Shown here in pieces: positions 61,292-64,000 of a DNA stretch of 64,000 nt. The translations under genes were made by a program, and so were the position numbers. Numbering within the stretch: the first letter of the stretch is position 1; each line of letters starts with the position of its first letter. Source of the stretch: DASQZT01 sp963728965. GTDB lineage: Bacteria; Acidobacteriota; Terriglobia; Bryobacterales; Bryobacteraceae. Under the pieces are notes generated by a model. The model searched no databases. It was given only the letters and a program-made list of their open reading frames with translations, and was not told the DNA's origin. Location: the NCBI GenBank assembly GCA_963728965.1, contig CAVSMH010000006.1:930001-994000 (forward strand), in the 5' to 3' direction.

Positions 61292-61397
61292 TTTGCGATT
61301 CCCTATACTAGCAGGGGTCCGGCCGCCGTAGGAACCCGTTTGGACGAGGTGCGCGGGGTTGCGCCGGGATGCTGCGGGCCAGGCAGGGTGACGGATC

Positions 61398-61913
61398 CTA
61401 GAGCAGCGAATCGATATATTGCGTGACGCCCGGAGCCATCCAGTCGGCGGGCTCGGCAATCTTTTTCAGGACCTTGCCCTTGGCATCGATGATGTAGGTC
61501 TCCGGGTACATGAAGGTGCCGTAGTCTTCGTGCACTTTGAAGTCGCGGGCGGTGAGGAAGGTCGGCTGAAACTTCTGTAGAAACTCGCGATACGCCTTTT
61601 CATCGTGATCGACGCTCAGCCCCAGCACCACCACGCCTTTCTTGCCGTACTCCTGGGCGAAACGGCTGAGAGAAGGCGTTTCCTCGACACATGGCGGACA
61701 CCAGGAGGCCCAAAAATTGAGTACCAGCAGGCGGCCGCCGAAATCGGAGAGGGAGACGGTGCGGCCGGTGTCGGTCTTGACGCTGAAGCGGGGCGCCGAA
61801 TCTCCGGCGACGACGACGCGCTCATAGATCCCGGCGTAAATGACGTAAACCAGGGCTACTGTAAGAAGCCCAATGGAAACACGGAGAATGCGGTCAACTT
61901 TGGCTGGTTGCAT
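61398..61913 (-). CDS. TlpA/ResA-like thiol-disulfide oxidoreductase
   Basis: The 171-residue protein has an N-terminal membrane anchor (SIGLLTVALVYVIYAGI) and a periplasmic thioredoxin-like domain with the active site FWASWCPPCVEE. VVLGLSVDHDEKAYREFL and YPETYIIDAKGKVLKKI are typical of TlpA and AhpC/TSA relatives, which reduce disulfides, for example in cytochrome c maturation. ATG 61913 directly precedes the anchor. On the minus strand TATAGT lies 9 nt before it and no Shine-Dalgarno is visible. It is the first gene of a minus-strand run with SET and M28; the gap to SET is 106 bp. Confidence 0.88.
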   Translation of the reverse strand: MQPAKVDRILRVSIGLLTVALVYVIYAGIYERVVVAGDSAPRFSVKTDTGRTVSLSDFGGRLLVLNFWASWCPPCVEETPSLSRFAQEYGKKGVVVLGLSVDHDEKAYREFLQKFQPTFLTARDFKVHEDYGTFMYPETYIIDAKGKVLKKIAEPADWMAPGVTQYIDSLL

Positions 61914-61924
61914 GGTGGAAATAC

Positions 61925-61930
61925 TATAAT
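61925..61930 (+). promoter_or_regulatory. -10 box (TATAAT) for the PTPS/folE genes
   Basis: A perfect TATAAT lies 46 bp before ATG 61977; TTGGCT (61900-61905) at 19 nt spacing is a weak -35. The same bases hold the divergent TATAGT of the TlpA-like gene on the minus strand, so both promoters overlap. AAAGGGG before the ATG is the ribosome-binding site. Confidence 0.5.
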
Positions 61931-61976
61931 CAAATTGTATCCCGAGTTCGGTTCCAGCGTCGAATAAAGGGGACCG

Positions 61977-62402
61977 ATGTTCATTACCCGCAAAGTGGAG
62001 TTCTCGGCTTCGCACGTTTGCCGCGACCCCAGACTGTCCGAAGAAGAGAACCGGAAGCTGTTCGGTATGGCCGCCAATCCGCACGGCCACGGCCATAACT
62101 ACGTGGTGGAGGTGAGCCTGCGCGGCGAGCCCGACCCCGTGACCGGCATGGTGCTGGATTTGAAAGAGTTGAAGGAAATCCTGAACCGGCGCGTGGTGGA
62201 GCCCTACGATCACCGCTTCCTGAACTACGAAGTGCCGCCGTTCGACCGGGTGATTCCGACCACGGAAAACATCGCGCGGGACATCTGGCAGCGGCTGGAG
62301 CCCGACCTGTCGAGCGGAAACGGCAAGCTCCACGCCGTGCGGGTCTACGAGACACCGGACCTGTACGTAGATTACTTCGGAGACGAGCCGTGTTCCGGGT
62401 GA
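61977..62402 (+). CDS. 6-Pyruvoyl-tetrahydropterin synthase/QueD-family protein, copy 1 (no catalytic Cys)
   Basis: The 141-residue protein has the T-fold. His13 (SASH) and His38/His40 in HGHGHNY would bind zinc; ENIARDIWQRL and VRVYETPDLYVDY complete the fold. The catalytic cysteine of PTPS and QueD is missing: where copy 2 has GKCNNPFGHGH, this copy has GMAANPHGHGH, with Ala32 in the Cys position. It may have another activity or only bind substrate. The next gene overlaps it by 13 nt. It is about as similar in layout to PTPS as to QueD, so the precise reaction is open. Confidence 0.82.
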   Translation: MFITRKVEFSASHVCRDPRLSEEENRKLFGMAANPHGHGHNYVVEVSLRGEPDPVTGMVLDLKELKEILNRRVVEPYDHRFLNYEVPPFDRVIPTTENIARDIWQRLEPDLSSGNGKLHAVRVYETPDLYVDYFGDEPCSG

Positions 62403-62836
62403 CGCGGCGCTACGAGTTTGCGGCGTCGCACCGGTTGCACGCGCCCGCCCTGGACGACGAGGAAAACCGTCGTCTGTACGGAAAGTGCAACAACCCGTTC
62501 GGCCACGGCCACAACTATGTACTGGAGGTGAGTGCGCGCGGGCCGATCGACGAAGCGACCGGGCAGGTGGTGGACGTGGACCGGTTGGATGAACTGGTGC
62601 GCGGACGGGTGCTCGAGGCGTTCGGCCACCGCAATCTGAACACAGAGGTAAATTCTTTCGCTCGGGTGGTGCCTACTTCGGAGAACCTGGCGGTGGAAAT
62701 CGTGCAACGCCTGAAACATGGCTGGGCGGCCGCGTTTCCAGCGGGCTGGCCGAAGCTGGAGAAAGTACGGATCGCCGAGACCCCCAGGAACATCTTTGAA
62801 ATCGAAGCCGATGAAATCGAACAAAGCAGTCGTTAA
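62390..62836 (+). CDS. 6-Pyruvoyl-tetrahydropterin synthase/QueD-family protein, copy 2
   Basis: The 148-residue cytoplasmic protein converts dihydroneopterin triphosphate to a tetrahydropterin, either for queuosine (6-carboxy form) or as a pterin cofactor (6-pyruvoyl form). His14 in AASHRLH and His39/His41 in HGHGHNY bind zinc and Cys33 in YGKCNNP is the catalytic cysteine. The sequence after it, like that of animal PTPS, reads VLEVSARGPIDEATGQVVDV. GTG 62390 is the start, with GGAGA 7 nt upstream inside copy 1. Copy 1 and folE overlap it on both sides, so the three form one translation-coupled unit. queC, queE and queF are absent here. Confidence 0.88.
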   Translation: MFRVTRRYEFAASHRLHAPALDDEENRRLYGKCNNPFGHGHNYVLEVSARGPIDEATGQVVDVDRLDELVRGRVLEAFGHRNLNTEVNSFARVVPTSENLAVEIVQRLKHGWAAAFPAGWPKLEKVRIAETPRNIFEIEADEIEQSSR

Positions 62837-63425
62837 GGTAATGACTCGAAAGCCGGAGGAGCCGAACATCGCTCCGCTGGTGCAGGAGATTCTGACCCGG
62901 CTGGTGGACGACCCGGAGCGGGAAGGCCTGGCGCGCACGCCGGAGCGCGTGGACAAGGCGCTGCGGTTTCTGACCAGCGGCTACCAGATGGAAACCGCCA
63001 AGATCCTCAACGGCGCGTTGTATGAAGTGAAATACGACGAAATGGTGGTGGTGAAGGACATCGAGTTTTTCAGCCTGTGCGAGCACCACCTGTTGCCGTT
63101 CTTCGGCAAGATGCACGTGGCATACCTGCCCAAGAACCGGGTGATCGGGTTGAGCAAGATCCCGCGGATCGTGGACATGTATGCGCGGCGGCTCCAGATT
63201 CAGGAGCGGTTGACCCAGGAGGTGGCGCAAACCATTCAGCACGCCATCGATCCGGTCGGCGTGGGCGTGATTTGCGAGGCCAAGCACTTCTGCATGATGA
63301 TGCGCGGAGTCGAAAAACAGCACTCGGGCGCGATGACCAGCGCCATGCTGGGAGCTTTCCGCGACAGCAAGAAGACGCGCGACGAGTTTCTGACCCTGGT
63401 GAACTACCGCAGCAACGGATCGTAA
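62811..63425 (+). CDS. folE: GTP cyclohydrolase I
   Basis: The 204-residue enzyme opens GTP to give dihydroneopterin triphosphate, the substrate of the PTPS/QueD genes just upstream. Zinc ligands are in FFSLCEHHLLPFFG and ICEAKHFCMMMRGV; GLARTPERVDKALRFLT, VIGLSKIPRIVDMYARRLQ and QERLTQEVAQTI are conserved. ATG 62811 overlaps copy 2 by 26 nt; ATG 62841, 4 nt after the copy 2 stop, is an alternative that removes ten residues before the conserved domain. The gene is convergent with cinA. Confidence 0.95.
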   Translation: MKSNKAVVKVMTRKPEEPNIAPLVQEILTRLVDDPEREGLARTPERVDKALRFLTSGYQMETAKILNGALYEVKYDEMVVVKDIEFFSLCEHHLLPFFGKMHVAYLPKNRVIGLSKIPRIVDMYARRLQIQERLTQEVAQTIQHAIDPVGVGVICEAKHFCMMMRGVEKQHSGAMTSAMLGAFRDSKKTRDEFLTLVNYRSNGS

Positions 63426-63441
63426 GGGAGCCCAAGCGCTG

Positions 63442-64000
63442 TCAGGCGCGGGACGTAATGTGGCGGCGCAGGAGATCCAAAGCCATCTGAGTCGTGAAGG
63501 CGCGGATGCGCTGGCGGTCGCCTAGAAACTGGCGATGGAGGGCCACGGCCTGTTCGCTGTCGGCGATGGCTACGTACACCGTGCCGGCCGGAATGGATCT
63601 GCCGGCGGGGCCGGGCTCCGGACCAGGGCCGGCTACTCCGGTGATCGCGAGCGCGTAGCTGGTGCCGGTGCGGCGGCGGGTGCCGGCGGCCATTGCTTCG
63701 GCCGCCTCGCGGCTCACCGGCCCGAACCGCTCGAGGATCTCCGGGGGAACGCCGAGCAGTTCCACCTTCATCCCGTTGCTGTAAACGATAAAGCCTCCCA
63801 CAAAATAATCGGAGCTGCCGGGCACCGTGGTGAGGCGCTCGCCCAACATGCCGCCGGTACAGCTTTCGGCCACGGCCAGGGTGGCGTGGTGCTTGCGCAG
63901 CAGGTTGCCGACAACCAGTTCGAGCGGATCGCCCTTCGAGGAGTACAGGCGGTCGGCCAGGAGGAGTTCGATGGGGGCCACGACTTCCGCCAGCAGGGCT
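63442..64000 (-). CDS. cinA: CinA-family nicotinamide-nucleotide amidase, 5' end beyond window
   Basis: The visible 185 codons enclose the C-terminal CinA domain: AVAESCTGGMLGERLTTVPG, SDYFVGGFIVYSNGMKVELL, VSREAAEAMAAG and YALAITGVAGPGP. This domain deamidates nicotinamide mononucleotide. The frame stays open upstream to the window edge (ALLAEVVAPIELLL), a linker that in full-length CinA follows the N-terminal MoaB-like domain, so the true start lies outside. The gene ends ITSRA-stop at 63442, convergent with folE. Confidence 0.88.
   Translation of the reverse strand, partial: ALLAEVVAPIELLLADRLYSSKGDPLELVVGNLLRKHHATLAVAESCTGGMLGERLTTVPGSSDYFVGGFIVYSNGMKVELLGVPPEILERFGPVSREAAEAMAAGTRRRTGTSYALAITGVAGPGPEPGPAGRSIPAGTVYVAIADSEQAVALHRQFLGDRQRIRAFTTQMALDLLRRHITSRA

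Noticed and set aside
1..64000. CRISPR array, tRNA, rRNA, transposase or phage genes
   Set aside because: Reading the gaps and frames showed no regular repeats with spacers, no tRNA-like cloverleaf with a credible anticodon arm and no transposase or phage protein motifs.

Overview
This is a GC-rich bacterial chromosome segment that most resembles an acidobacterium of the Bryobacter/Solibacter type. The assignment is an inference from gene content. The window has a duplicated-domain MacB/FtsX permease without its own ATPase (ADOP type) and four large Oar-like outer-membrane receptors, three of them with an N-terminal carboxypeptidase-regulatory domain. It also has a CRTAC1 (ASPIC/UnbV) plus TPR pair, several Tat-signal enzymes, a PASTA-less Ser/Thr kinase with a polytopic tail and a bacterial SET-domain methyltransferase. 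There are no rRNA or tRNA genes, no CRISPR array, no insertion sequence and no phage genes.

Layout. 1-1.9 kb: the 5' part of a molybdopterin-type protein, a frameshifted 3D-domain protein and a small membrane protein. 2.0-6.6 kb: pyruvate:ferredoxin oxidoreductase (nifJ) overlapping a dihydroorotate-dehydrogenase-like gene and ending in a terminator. 6.7-14.5 kb: a co-directional glycan-type cluster with a secreted glycosidase-like protein, an epimerase, an unknown protein, a Tat-signal DUF362 protein and a reduced outer-membrane barrel. 14.6-23 kb: single genes (small membrane protein, VOC protein, ADOP permease, choline-kinase-like protein, YifB/ComM ATPase, aldA-type dehydrogenase). 23.4-34.4 kb: Oar-like receptor, Tat-signal enolase-superfamily protein, CRTAC1-TPR pair and a second receptor broken by a stop codon and a frameshift. 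34.5-41.8 kb: housekeeping genes (menG/ubiE, aroB, ankyrin protein on the minus strand; nadB, a CaCA-like antiporter, hslV, hslU on the plus strand). 41.8-44.7 kb: small Cys/His protein, an RsbW-STAS-GPP34 partner-switch operon whose GPP34 gene is frameshifted, a periplasmic coiled-coil protein and the remnant of a Gfo/Idh oxidoreductase. 44.8-48.8 kb: esterase, ferredoxin, trans-sulfuration PLP enzyme and Maf. 48.9-55.8 kb: minus-strand module of a Tat-exported aminotransferase, a SulP transporter without STAS domain and an Oar-like receptor, preceded by an SDR. 55.9-64 kb: map, Ser/Thr kinase, a TlpA-SET-M28 run on the minus strand, two tandem PTPS/QueD paralogues with folE, and the 3' part of cinA.

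The most interesting module is the aminotransferase-SulP-receptor operon. It places an outer-membrane receptor, a periplasmic PLP enzyme and an inner-membrane anion carrier in one transcription unit, which suggests an uncharacterised uptake-and-deamination route. Other points of note are the PTPS pair in which one copy lacks the catalytic cysteine, and a bacterial GOLPH3-like gene tied to an anti-sigma switch. Many genes also have a -10-like hexamer 5-7 nt before a start codon that has no Shine-Dalgarno sequence, which suggests leaderless mRNAs. Four genes carry frameshifts, nonsense codons or deletions. These are either real pseudogenes or consensus errors, and read-level data would be needed to tell which.
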